Part shown: positions 9,801-19,052 of the stretch, piece by piece | Numbering within the stretch: position 1 is the stretch's first letter | Layout of the letters: every line of letters begins with the position of its first letter | Assembly (NCBI GenBank): GCA_009780135.1 | Contig: WRAP01000001.1 | Coordinates: 248,001 to 312,000, forward strand | Length of the DNA: 64,000 bases | Source: Bacillota bacterium | GTDB lineage: Bacteria > Bacillota > Clostridia > Christensenellales > Pumilibacteraceae | Direction: 5' to 3' | Program-made: the position numbers and the translations under genes | The notes under the pieces: generated by a model | Told to the model about the DNA's origin: nothing | Databases searched by the model: none | What the model saw: only the letters and a program-made list of their open reading frames with translations

Positions 9801-10579
9801 ATGATGATGAGAATAGAGATTTGCCATGGATGGGTGAACATGATGCGACAAACGAGAAAGCAACAACATCAAATCCTGTTTCTTGTGTAGTTAAAGGCAC
9901 ACTAATTACAATGGCTGATGGTACAACTCAAAAGGTAGAAACTGTTAGAGTTGGCGATATGATTAAGGTATGGAATTTTAACACAGGTGATTTTGATGTT
10001 GCACCTGTAATGTTTATCGACCATGGCGGGTTAGATTATTACGAGGCTGTAGAATTAACCTTTAGCGACGGAACTCAGGTTACAATGGTTTATAGACATA
10101 GCTTCTTTAGCATAACAGAGGGGCGACATATTATGATTACTCCATATAATGCATACGAGTTTATTGGGCACGAGTTTAAGCATCACGATGCTAATCTAAA
10201 CTCTAAAGCAATAGAATTAGTAGACATTCGTGTCTTTGTTTACCAAACAGAAACCTTTAACTTAATTACACCAGTGCATCTAACATTCTTTGCAAACGGG
10301 GTATTAACGGCAGCGAGTATGTTTAATCGATTAGGCTTTTTGAGCATTTTTGAAGTTGATATATACTCAATGGCTTTCTGTGTAGATGCTAAAAATGAGT
10401 TAGTAGCAGAGTTTGGTTTAATGAGCTTTGAAGAGTTCCAAACAATTTCGCCAACAACACCACCTGAATTGTTCTTTGCTCTTAATGGGCAGTATGTAAC
10501 AATTGCTCTTGCTACGGGTGCTATGACAATCGAAGGTGTTTTTGAGTTGATAGATAGCTTCCAGCATTTTCTAGTTTAG
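6806..10579 (+). CDS. lipoprotein with ~6 helical (FIVAR-like) tandem repeats and C-terminal Hint (Hedgehog/intein) domain
   Basis: Signal peptide IATVIMATACGETTTPG; repeats NRxxFxxAxxxAQxAFxxL...LxxFDR; Hint block SCVVKGTLITMADGTTQKVETVRVGDMIKV from Cys codon 9884-9886. Confidence 0.88.
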   Translation: MKTNLRTRNSTRGKLRKAIAIFLSLILIATVIMATACGETTTPGRQEPQVPASVTEAYNLINAIPQAVTMGNRTTFETAFNSAETAFNALSSAYQNQVINRARLSEALGQLTNFDKNAQADVVANLISAIPTTLTYVVHGGNNVANRTAFNAALTAAQTAYTNAATFTFRGNNYDIRARIHNSAVLASAQAQLTSFDNRLEEVAPVYEVVDVINVLVLAGEITSGNRGVFESAIASAQNAYDALATDELRSLVTNRAVIAEARVLLLTFDRTVAQNASIDVVVGHIETLADLMPFEYIAGVDQTAELEAFNLAFNTAQTAFNLLENFIFQEEAARDIRNLIAEELRQALLNAAEELRIFGIQDGSIVGVVIGLIDDVIALGGVTTANRDEFFAKLDLAQDAFDELDEVLQGYVANAYRLVLLTTNLIDFDRTTYIANRVAFVEYLIAEIEIPEYLVIGSSRENFMLAVGTALMAFRQLETLDFRGEIHDVRSQVEEALLQKILYADNMLAVFDGATAIISAVNAVSNISNITLNYLEYGFLVNSIAVMMAREVLDSLTAEQEAILLEGQLEALETIMQNAEQRVAYLFENHAHLRIPQLGEIALDSNTISWQAIVVAVDYTVSYDFISYLGNQYSDSGSQEVTTNQFTITRNNGFVTNVRVVANFEEGSVFESVIRESYLTTALSITPTEHKIKTFLISDLGLNEAFRELAENNTIGSNRNEIMAFLVDSAILELENHRYVETNQVGVSAVGATPVQMNLNVGGRMAVNRDANGNVINAYNRTVAFATGSGIGSGTAVERASRADRIFFNASTNSISRHSLRSQASQNQMVTNAQLQVRWGHGQRNTRDSLNLDTWLNNYTLSPYGLFNYIVTSETISNAESQIFSMFNGQQGASGDVSNRRENITVDRQRVTIDANNNFVFSMILNARSAGARNVHSIVRAGGLSGGASYRDGDYIALEFVICSYTLEIREYTTTTRYTAYDIVNADTRVRTRVVFTYDDENRDLPWMGEHDATNEKATTSNPVSCVVKGTLITMADGTTQKVETVRVGDMIKVWNFNTGDFDVAPVMFIDHGGLDYYEAVELTFSDGTQVTMVYRHSFFSITEGRHIMITPYNAYEFIGHEFKHHDANLNSKAIELVDIRVFVYQTETFNLITPVHLTFFANGVLTAASMFNRLGFLSIFEVDIYSMAFCVDAKNELVAEFGLMSFEEFQTISPTTPPELFFALNGQYVTIALATGAMTIEGVFELIDSFQHFLV

Positions 10580-10720
10580 ATGTTTTTTTATCTTGGGCGG
10601 GCTAAAAATGCCCGCTTGAGATGAAAGTAACTTTTAGAAATTTATTATTGATTATATAGTAATTTATGTTATTATATTAACATATTCATTCCTAACAAAA
10701 GAAAAGGAAAAAACACAAAA

Positions 10721-11581
10721 ATGCCTACATTAAAAGTTAAAAATCTTTATAAAGTATATAAAGGTGCAAAATTTATATCTGCAAAAAACATTTCGCTGGA
10801 GGTTAATGAAGGCGAGATTTTTGGGTTTCTAGGAGTAAACGGAGCAGGTAAAAGTACCACAATTAAATGCATTACGGGTATAATTCCGTTTACAGCCGGT
10901 AAAATTGAGATTTGCGGACACGATATTGTGGAGAGTGCGTTTGAAGCTAAACGTAGTTTTGGTTTTGTACCTGATAATCACGCTGTATACGATAAGCTAA
11001 CAGGTAGTGAATATGTTAGTTATATAGCCAGCATTTATAAAGTACCTAAAGAGGAATATCAGGAGCGATTTGATACTTTAGTTAAAAAATTTAACCTTCA
11101 AAACTCTATCAATAATCAGATTATGTCTTATAGCCACGGTATGAAGCAAAAAATCTCGATTATTGGAGCTCTTATACATAAACCTAAGCTGTGGATTTTG
11201 GACGAACCTATGGTTGGGTTAGACCCTCAGTCTATTTTAGATGTTAAAAACTATATGAAAGAGTATGCTGCTAGTGGGTGTTCGGTAATTTTTAGTAGTC
11301 ATAATTTAGACACCGTAGAAAAGCTATGCGATAGAGCGGTTATTATTCATGGCGGTATTGTTATAGCTGATATTAACTTAAAGGAATATAGAGAAAAGGG
11401 AATGGATTTAGAAGAAGAATTTATGAAGTTAACCGCAAAAGCAAGAGAAGAAATAGATAAAATAAGGGCTGAGTTGTTAGTACAAGAAAGAGAACTTGCC
11501 GAAAAGATAGGTAAACGCAAGGCGGCGCAAATAATGCAAAAGAAGATTATGGATGAAGTGCATGCGAGTATGCTTGCATAA
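10721..11581 (+). CDS. ABC transporter ATP-binding protein
   Basis: Walker A GVNGAGKSTT, signature YSHGMKQKISI, Walker B LWILDEPMVGLDP. Confidence 0.95.
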   Translation: MPTLKVKNLYKVYKGAKFISAKNISLEVNEGEIFGFLGVNGAGKSTTIKCITGIIPFTAGKIEICGHDIVESAFEAKRSFGFVPDNHAVYDKLTGSEYVSYIASIYKVPKEEYQERFDTLVKKFNLQNSINNQIMSYSHGMKQKISIIGALIHKPKLWILDEPMVGLDPQSILDVKNYMKEYAASGCSVIFSSHNLDTVEKLCDRAVIIHGGIVIADINLKEYREKGMDLEEEFMKLTAKAREEIDKIRAELLVQERELAEKIGKRKAAQIMQKKIMDEVHASMLA

Positions 11582-11786
11582 TGAGAAATTAGAAATATGG
11601 AAATATAACCGTCAAAAAAATCCACCTTGCAAGCAAAGGATTTTTTCTAGGTTATGAGGCGAATGAGAAATAAAGGACTTATTTAACGCAGAATACAGAA
11701 AGCAGAAGCGTGAATACTGGACTTATTAAGAAATATATTTTAATGGTTATTTATAAAATATAAGATAATATCAATAATTTCTCATT
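11580..11786. repeat. MITE-like intergenic segment bounded by 12-bp perfect inverted repeat AATGAGAAATTA/TAATTTCTCATT
   Basis: Arms 11580-11591 and 11775-11786; extra ATGAGAAAT/ATTTCTCAT copies near 11660 and 11790. Confidence 0.55.
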
Positions 11787-11808
11787 CATCATTTCTCATT
11801 GAAATAAA

Positions 11809-13512
11809 ATGAACACAATATTTACACTAATTAAATTGCAATTTAACGCTGGCGTTAGGTTAGCTAAAGATAAGAGTCCACTAAAGACGGCATTTAGGTG
11901 GACAATTATTGGTATTGTAGCGGCGGCACTGCTTGGCAGTTTTGTTGCTATTTATCATACTTTAGCTCAGCAATTTATGGTAACAGAGTTAGGGATAGAT
12001 TTAAGTGGAGAGTTTTTAACCTTTACAATCGCAGGATTTATGGTTATTCAAACGCTTTTTTTAATTCCGATGCTTATAAAGGTGTTAGATATAAATAACG
12101 ATAGGGAATTGCTGCTTAAACTGCCACTAACAAGTCGAGAAATATTCATATCAAAAATAATTGTATCATATTGCTTTGAACTAGTTTTTTCTGTGGTTAT
12201 ATTAGGGCCGATTTTAATAGCGTTTGGAATAGCGGCGGGTAGTCCGTGGTGGTTTTTTGTAGGGCTCATTCCGTTTTTTGTTATTTTTGTGCCGATTTTC
12301 CCATTTTTTATAGCTATTTTGATATTGTTTCCGATGATGAAGCTATCGTGGTTTATGAAAAGTAAAACATCATTTACCACCATAATGTATTTATTGGGGT
12401 TAGTCGCAGGAGTTGTATTGTATATGCTAGCGGTACAAACGATGATTCGTCCGCTTATTGCCGAAGGCTTTAGCGAAACACTTTTAGATAACGCTACTTA
12501 CATACAAAGCATTGCAGGCGGATTTTATCCGGCTAGAGCATTTGCAGTGCTTGCCACTGGCGAATTGGTTCCAGCTTTAATACATTTTGCACTCATTGTT
12601 GTTTTTAGTGTTGGGCTTTTTGCATTTGCCTTTTATATTGCTAGCCTAAAATACAAGAAATTTTATATGGAAGAACATAGTAGTATTAGCGGATTTTCGG
12701 CAAGTAGCAAATATTGTGCTAAAAGTCCGATTCATGCTGTCTTAGATAGAGAATGCTTAAATATTTTTAGAAGCTCTAACTATACCTTCCAATTTTTACT
12801 TATTGTTGTGATTACACCGCTTTTAATTTTCTTTAGTAATCGTATAGCTAATTATGCTATGTACCAATCGTTTATGAATGTAGGCGAGGCTGATTTTGCC
12901 CTTGGAATTAGCTTTGAAATTTCATTGTTTATTACTATGGTGCTTATTCCCTTAGCAAGTAGCTTTGCAGCTAGCAATATAAGTAGGGAAGGACATAATA
13001 TTTATCATACAAAGCTAATACCTGTATCCTTTAGAAAACAACTTTTTACAAAGGCTAGCTTGGTTTTTGTGCCGATTTTTTTATCTATTATAGTAGGTGT
13101 AACTCTTAGTATGCTAAGACACGAAATCACGACAGGGGCAGGTTATTATGCAGACGGTTTAAGGGGAGTAGAAGTTATTCAAATTTTAGTCATCGCTACA
13201 AGTATGGCGATTGGTTATATTTGTTTAGGCACTTATATTGATTTGTGCAAACCGCTTTGTAATCAAATTAGCACAGGCGAGCTTACTAAAGCTACAACAC
13301 ACGCTAACTTTATTATAGTGCTAGGTAGTATAATTGGCGTCGGTTTTGGAGCGCTAGGTTTACTTAGTGTATTTAGCGATAGTATTGGCTTTGGTATGGA
13401 TGCCGAAATTTTTAGATGGTTTTTAATAGCGTTTTCGATAGTATTTGGTGCAGTGTTTGCAACGCTACTTTTTGTAGACGGACCGAATAGGTATCGCAAA
13501 TTAGAACAATAA
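11809..13512 (+). CDS. ABC transporter permease (ABC-2-like, multi-TM)
   Basis: ~12 hydrophobic segments, follows ABC ATPase. Confidence 0.85.
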   Translation: MNTIFTLIKLQFNAGVRLAKDKSPLKTAFRWTIIGIVAAALLGSFVAIYHTLAQQFMVTELGIDLSGEFLTFTIAGFMVIQTLFLIPMLIKVLDINNDRELLLKLPLTSREIFISKIIVSYCFELVFSVVILGPILIAFGIAAGSPWWFFVGLIPFFVIFVPIFPFFIAILILFPMMKLSWFMKSKTSFTTIMYLLGLVAGVVLYMLAVQTMIRPLIAEGFSETLLDNATYIQSIAGGFYPARAFAVLATGELVPALIHFALIVVFSVGLFAFAFYIASLKYKKFYMEEHSSISGFSASSKYCAKSPIHAVLDRECLNIFRSSNYTFQFLLIVVITPLLIFFSNRIANYAMYQSFMNVGEADFALGISFEISLFITMVLIPLASSFAASNISREGHNIYHTKLIPVSFRKQLFTKASLVFVPIFLSIIVGVTLSMLRHEITTGAGYYADGLRGVEVIQILVIATSMAIGYICLGTYIDLCKPLCNQISTGELTKATTHANFIIVLGSIIGVGFGALGLLSVFSDSIGFGMDAEIFRWFLIAFSIVFGAVFATLLFVDGPNRYRKLEQ

Positions 13513-13525
13513 AAGGGGAGGAAAA

Positions 13526-14386
13526 ATGAAAAAGACTATACTTTTATTTTTATTTGTAATCCCTGTAATTATTGTTATATTGGTGGTTGCAATCGCAGGT
13601 TTTGTCGGTAGACAGGTTATGTTTATCGAAATTCGAGATGTTAGATGGGATGAGGCTATTTTTGAAAGCCGTCTAGAATTTAACGAACACTCTAATACTC
13701 ATGACTTAATTGTATTAGGCAATAGAGGCGATGTGATACCGTTTATGCGTTATATTATTGTTGAACCTGCTGATGCGAGCGAATCACTTACCTTTGTTAG
13801 TAGTAATCCTGAGGTTGTAGATGTAATAAACGGTCATATTCATATACTTCAAAATATGCGTTCTACTGACCCAAGTGAGGGGATAGAAATTCGAGTAATG
13901 CATGGAATTCGTGTTTTCTTTACTGTTTTTGTTATGAAAGAAGAGGCAGATGAAAATTATCTTGACTATTTTGGATTTTCTTTTGATTTATTTAGAGATT
14001 GGCTAAATAGAGATGCGGAGCGAGAATGGAGAAACGAGTTAGGATTGCCAGCTGAAGTTGGCATTTATAATAGGGTTATTATAGAAAGAGAATTTATGGC
14101 TGAAGAATTGGGTGGCATTATTCCGATAAGTAACATTTTAGAAAGAGGTTATAATGTAGCACCGAATAATCTACTTATTTCAAAAAACCCACTTAGGCAA
14201 GAGTTTCTAAACTCACTAGCCTTTGAGTCAAGCAATTCTAGTATTTTGCAAATAATGCCAAGCGTAGAAGGGGGAGTATTTAACGCTAGGATATTAAGTG
14301 AGGGCGAGGTTGAGATTAGAATAATTATGGTAGATAGGTTTTTAGGTAGTCAGTTTAGTATAAGTGTGCCTGTTCTTATTGTGTAA
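13526..14386 (+). CDS. secreted/membrane-anchored hypothetical protein
   Basis: N-terminal TM/signal segment, SD aggggaggaaaa. Confidence 0.75.
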   Translation: MKKTILLFLFVIPVIIVILVVAIAGFVGRQVMFIEIRDVRWDEAIFESRLEFNEHSNTHDLIVLGNRGDVIPFMRYIIVEPADASESLTFVSSNPEVVDVINGHIHILQNMRSTDPSEGIEIRVMHGIRVFFTVFVMKEEADENYLDYFGFSFDLFRDWLNRDAEREWRNELGLPAEVGIYNRVIIEREFMAEELGGIIPISNILERGYNVAPNNLLISKNPLRQEFLNSLAFESSNSSILQIMPSVEGGVFNARILSEGEVEIRIIMVDRFLGSQFSISVPVLIV

Positions 14387-14404
14387 AAATATATAGAGGC
14401 ATTG

Positions 14405-14442
14405 CTTACTGGATTGCTTCGTTGACGAAGCAATCCAGTAAG
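14405..14442. repeat. 17-bp perfect palindrome with 4-nt loop
   Basis: CTTACTGGATTGCTTCG-TTGA-CGAAGCAATCCAGTAAG; no U-tract on either side. Confidence 0.9.
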
Positions 14443-14468
14443 TTAGGTAAATTAACAATAAAAATATT

Positions 14469-17400
14469 ATGAAAAAACAAAATTCAAAATTCAAAAAAAT
14501 CGTTATTTCGATATTTATTTTAGCGTTTGTAGTTGTGGCTAGCATACCGCTGTTAACTTCTTGTGCTAACCGTAACGAGGGATATACATATGCTCTTTCT
14601 CGCAATGCTACAAACAGGATTTTTCAATCTTTAGAACAACGATTTAGCTTGCCTACAATTGTAACGGATGACCAAAACTATACAGTAGTGTGGAGTGTTG
14701 GCAGTAGTAGCATTGCAAATAATCCCGTTGCCATACTAGACACAGTAAACGAAGGATTTTATTCCTTACAACTAATAGATGTTACTCATAATATAACTAC
14801 AGCATCAACAACACTTATTGCAATAGTTACAGGCACTAACCACACTGTTACACTATATTATACTGTAACAGTAAGAGATATTTCTACCGATCACCTTAGT
14901 GCGATTTCCTCTAGCAAACACGGCAATATAAACTATACAACCCGTGGCATTGCCCGCACTCGTGTTTTTGGACTATACGATATACAGCTTCCCGAATGCG
15001 GTACAGCAACCCCTGGTAGATTTGAAGGGAATAACTGGGTACATGGTACCTGGCAAGATGTTACATTTACACACTCGTCTAGCACTTTTTTGCTTATGTG
15101 GAACTATCGTGGTGAAGTTGACATTAGTGTTTGGATAGAAGAACAGCAAGATAATGGCACATTTATAAGGCTAACTCCTCAAAATTATTCTCCAGCAAAC
15201 ATAGCAAGAGTAGTTTATAATCCGCAAATTTGCGACCGTACAGTAACAGTAAATTTCTTAAACCCTGGTATCGTGCGTGTTGTAGCCGAGAGTGCAGGTC
15301 AAATACGCCCCGGTTTTAGTCCAAGATACGAATTTACTTACGAAATTATAGATGCCGTAAACACTTACGATTTTGACGACATTAAACTGCTAGAAAGATT
15401 AGCAAGATATACATATATTACCGAAGGTGTAGAGGGGCAAATGCGAGGTAGTGGCATAGCAGTTGCAGGTGCATCTGCTCGTGGTCGCAGTCTAGGCAAT
15501 TATATAAATTCTAGTAATTATAACGGACTTCTTAGTCTACACTTTAATACAACACCGACTCCAACACCTAGCCATTATATTCAAAATACAGGCTCTAATT
15601 ACCGTTGGGACGGTTTTGACGATGTTGGTGAGTACTTTATAGAATTTGCTCATTGGGCACCATCTTTTAGATTTAGAGATATTGTTATTCGTTCTACCCA
15701 TAGAGATTTGCTTACTGCAACCCGTTATAACGGCAGAATGGAAACTTGGGCGGAAGGCACTTGGTTTTTTGGTAGCGTTTTTGGAAATGGATTCCATTTA
15801 GATGCAACTCCGTATACTCGTAGTGAAGAAGGGCGCTATAGAAATGTTCATTCTATGCGAGGACTTCCAAATGGTGATAGCATAGGATTTGAAAGTCGCA
15901 GATTTTTCCCAGGATATGGTTGGGGCGATTTATATGCGTTTTATATGCTGGCCAACAACTCTATTTTAGATAACATCACACTAACTGGCGAAAATATTCC
16001 GCAAGGTGCTACGGCTATAAGACTTAATCAATATCACAAAATCGGAGTTATCGGCACGAGTATGCTGGCAGGTATGGATAAAGAATTTAGTATCGGTAGA
16101 GCACATAACAATGGTGTTTTTACAAGCGGACTTTATATAGAGGGAATCACGATTCAGAACAGCATTATTGAAAAGGGACTAACTCTTGTTGGGGCAGGTT
16201 TTGCACCTAACGCCAATAATCCAATAACAATAAACACTTCGGTTCTACGATTTGGTGGTTTTACAGGCGTTTTAGGTGTATCTTACGGCGGTGGAATAGG
16301 TCAAGCCGACCCAGAAAACGGCGAGGCAGTTCGCACAGTTGCCCCAGAACATTCGCTTTCAGTTCGCAATAATCAACGCATTCAACATCCAAATGAGGGT
16401 AGTAGCTTTGGTAATTTTATAATTTCCCGTAATAATATCTTTCATGATATTTCAGTTTCGCCGTTATTAACTATGCCAAGCCGTAGCGGTTCTCACATAA
16501 GCATAGAGGGTAACGAAAACCATTTCTTTACTTGGCTTCGTAGCAACGATATTCAATTCCCGGAAATGACAGATCCTAATCACGAGGGATTTGCACGCAT
16601 TATGGGCGGTAGCATAAACGGTATGATACCCGCTCTAATGAATAGAGTTTTTACAAATAATAACGGTGCTGGTCCAACTGCAAGCGGTAGAGGACACGCT
16701 TTCCCGCAAGGTCGTACATGGAGTCAAACTAACATTGCTAGATATGAGCAACCCAATGGAGTGTTTTTAGTAAATATCCCTGTTATTATTGTTACAGACG
16801 AAGGTCAAGATAAAAATAATTATGTAACATTTGCTAATTCGGTGCTAGCTACCGCAACCGAAACGGCGGTCGGTTTAGTTAGCGATCACGCTGGCGGCAA
16901 TACTCCGAGAGATCTAAATCAACGATTTGATTTAATTATGCTACATTCGCCAAATAACGCTACTCCCGATATGGCAGGTAGGTTAATTCGCATAATGGAA
17001 ATGAATACAGTCAGTATAAACGAACGCATTATCAATATGGTACCGGCAGGCACACGCATGCCAACTTTTAGTAGTGGTACGATAGTGGAATTAACTGAAG
17101 GGTTTAATACAAAAGGCGAGGTTGTTCTTTTTAATGAAGGATTAGCTAGCTTTAGCGGTCATCGAATATTTTTAGGTAATAGAGAAATAGAGAGCATTTA
17201 CAACGCAGAAAATAGGTCTATTACTATGCAGTTTACTGATATTTTTGGTGCAGGAGTTGATGGTTTTGGTGCGTATGAATTTAGCATTATAAATATGCAA
17301 TCCCGTAGCAGAGAACCAGTTAGTAGATTTAGTATGATATTCGGCGGTGGTTTTGGCGGTAATCCTAGTAATGTTGTGCCTGGCTCAATTGGCTTTAGCG

Positions 17401-18983
17401 AAGCTAACAGATATATAGAATTCCCGATAAATTTATCGCAAGGTAATGTTATAAATAGCATTACTATTGCTCCCGATATATTTGTACCGATTGCTACTCC
17501 TATCAACTTTTCAGTTCAAGAAAACGGGGTGTTAAGTATTGCAGGTGCACAGCTTAGAAACGGTGATAATACTCTAATTGTTAGCACAAATAGCTTTACT
17601 GTCTCTCTAAGGCAATCCGTTATAAGATACGCTTTAGCATTAGAAGCTATGCCTGTAGATTTAGTTAATAATCCTAACTTTATTATCAACTTAATTGGTA
17701 ATGTGCATTTGCACGGACTTGGTGTTAATGTCAACGGACAACAACTATTGCAAGGACAATTCACAGTAGCAGGCAATACAATTATTGTGCCAAATGCGGT
17801 AGTTAGACAAGTTTTAGGCGATAGATATATGACAGGAACTACAGTTAATGTAATAGTAACTAACGACAGGGGATTGCATTTAACAACTCAACTGCAAATT
17901 ATAGCTGAACGAATTTTCTTTTCGTTTGGTCCTAATGCGATTACAACTCCGTTAAACACGGCTGCAGGCATAGAACAACCGTTTATAAATATAGCTCCAG
18001 GACACAATCACTTTACAGAAATTCATATAGAGCTAACAAATTTTGTTGGTTACAATATTCTAGGTATAAGCTTTGCTGATACAAATGTCGAAAGTGAAGC
18101 TAGAAGAGAAATGATACGCTTATCCGAAATGCCGATTTTCAGAATAGAAAATATCGGTGGTGGAGTTACTAGACTAGTTGTTCCAGCTAGCATTGCTATG
18201 GGGTTAACGGCAGGTACAGAGCATCGCATTTGGGTGTTTACACCTCTACATAGCGCACGCACGCTAGAGGGACAGTATCTTAGAGTTTTCAATGGCAATC
18301 ACGACGATGGACTTAACCGTGCTCCAAACTTTATAGCGGATAATTTTATAGTAGATATAACAGGCAATGTCGAGATTGGCTTTGCCAGTAATTCATTTGC
18401 ATTCTTACTTGATTTATTTGCTTCAGAAATACCGGATACTGTTGTTATTCCGGATGAAGTTCCGTTTTTAGGCGGAACTGAAATTTCTTTATCAGAGTTG
18501 GGAATTCCCGAATTGATAGATTTATCGAATTACGCTGACTTTAGCTACTCAACCTTTTCTAGTGTCGGCACTATATTTGCTATCCGAAATGCAAGTGGTC
18601 AGCTTATTAGAGAATTTTCTAGAAACGAAATTGTTGTAATAGACCCGCTTGGAGAAAGATTATATGGATGCGATTGTTTCGATGGTAATAATGAGGAACA
18701 AGTACAAGAATGTATTTGCCCAATGCCATTAATTTCGTTTATTACCTCTTACGGAGGCACAAGAAGCGAAACGCATTGGGTAACAGCAACAATAACTATT
18801 CCGATTATTAACACCCCGATTTCTTTTCCAATACCAATTCCTATGCCGGTAGATGCCTTTTATGTATCTGGCTTTACACTTAGCCAAGCACTTCTAGCCG
18901 AATTAGGTCTTGGAGAATTTACAATAGAAGTTCGCAACAATTACAACATTGCCCTCACAAGCCTAACAATAATAGATTTATAA
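14469..18983 (+). CDS. giant (1504 aa) cell-surface lipoprotein of unknown function
   Basis: Signal peptide ending IPLLTSCANRNEG (lipobox); Ig-like and beta-rich segments. Confidence 0.85.
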   Translation: MKKQNSKFKKIVISIFILAFVVVASIPLLTSCANRNEGYTYALSRNATNRIFQSLEQRFSLPTIVTDDQNYTVVWSVGSSSIANNPVAILDTVNEGFYSLQLIDVTHNITTASTTLIAIVTGTNHTVTLYYTVTVRDISTDHLSAISSSKHGNINYTTRGIARTRVFGLYDIQLPECGTATPGRFEGNNWVHGTWQDVTFTHSSSTFLLMWNYRGEVDISVWIEEQQDNGTFIRLTPQNYSPANIARVVYNPQICDRTVTVNFLNPGIVRVVAESAGQIRPGFSPRYEFTYEIIDAVNTYDFDDIKLLERLARYTYITEGVEGQMRGSGIAVAGASARGRSLGNYINSSNYNGLLSLHFNTTPTPTPSHYIQNTGSNYRWDGFDDVGEYFIEFAHWAPSFRFRDIVIRSTHRDLLTATRYNGRMETWAEGTWFFGSVFGNGFHLDATPYTRSEEGRYRNVHSMRGLPNGDSIGFESRRFFPGYGWGDLYAFYMLANNSILDNITLTGENIPQGATAIRLNQYHKIGVIGTSMLAGMDKEFSIGRAHNNGVFTSGLYIEGITIQNSIIEKGLTLVGAGFAPNANNPITINTSVLRFGGFTGVLGVSYGGGIGQADPENGEAVRTVAPEHSLSVRNNQRIQHPNEGSSFGNFIISRNNIFHDISVSPLLTMPSRSGSHISIEGNENHFFTWLRSNDIQFPEMTDPNHEGFARIMGGSINGMIPALMNRVFTNNNGAGPTASGRGHAFPQGRTWSQTNIARYEQPNGVFLVNIPVIIVTDEGQDKNNYVTFANSVLATATETAVGLVSDHAGGNTPRDLNQRFDLIMLHSPNNATPDMAGRLIRIMEMNTVSINERIINMVPAGTRMPTFSSGTIVELTEGFNTKGEVVLFNEGLASFSGHRIFLGNREIESIYNAENRSITMQFTDIFGAGVDGFGAYEFSIINMQSRSREPVSRFSMIFGGGFGGNPSNVVPGSIGFSEANRYIEFPINLSQGNVINSITIAPDIFVPIATPINFSVQENGVLSIAGAQLRNGDNTLIVSTNSFTVSLRQSVIRYALALEAMPVDLVNNPNFIINLIGNVHLHGLGVNVNGQQLLQGQFTVAGNTIIVPNAVVRQVLGDRYMTGTTVNVIVTNDRGLHLTTQLQIIAERIFFSFGPNAITTPLNTAAGIEQPFINIAPGHNHFTEIHIELTNFVGYNILGISFADTNVESEARREMIRLSEMPIFRIENIGGGVTRLVVPASIAMGLTAGTEHRIWVFTPLHSARTLEGQYLRVFNGNHDDGLNRAPNFIADNFIVDITGNVEIGFASNSFAFLLDLFASEIPDTVVIPDEVPFLGGTEISLSELGIPELIDLSNYADFSYSTFSSVGTIFAIRNASGQLIREFSRNEIVVIDPLGERLYGCDCFDGNNEEQVQECICPMPLISFITSYGGTRSETHWVTATITIPIINTPISFPIPIPMPVDAFYVSGFTLSQALLAELGLGEFTIEVRNNYNIALTSLTIIDL

Positions 18984-19016
18984 TAGAAAAATACTTTAAA
19001 AGTTCTTTTTTATAAT

Positions 19017-19046
19017 TTGACCACATATCAATTTATATGATATAAT
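19017..19046 (+). promoter_or_regulatory. sigma-A-type promoter for lysA
   Basis: TTGACC-18 bp-TATAAT, only 6 nt before the ATG at 19053. Confidence 0.75.
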
Positions 19047-19052
19047 TTTGTA

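Noticed and set aside
10591-10621. GC-rich hairpin after the Hint gene (GCGGGC-TAAAAAT-GCCCGC) considered as terminator
   Set aside because: No U-tract on the 3' side of either strand; may terminate or not, so not called.
15537-15797. Antisense ORFs inside the 1504-aa gene (also 17198-17506, 17516-17776, 18050-18298)
   Set aside because: Short, unsupported, opposite a long intact CDS.
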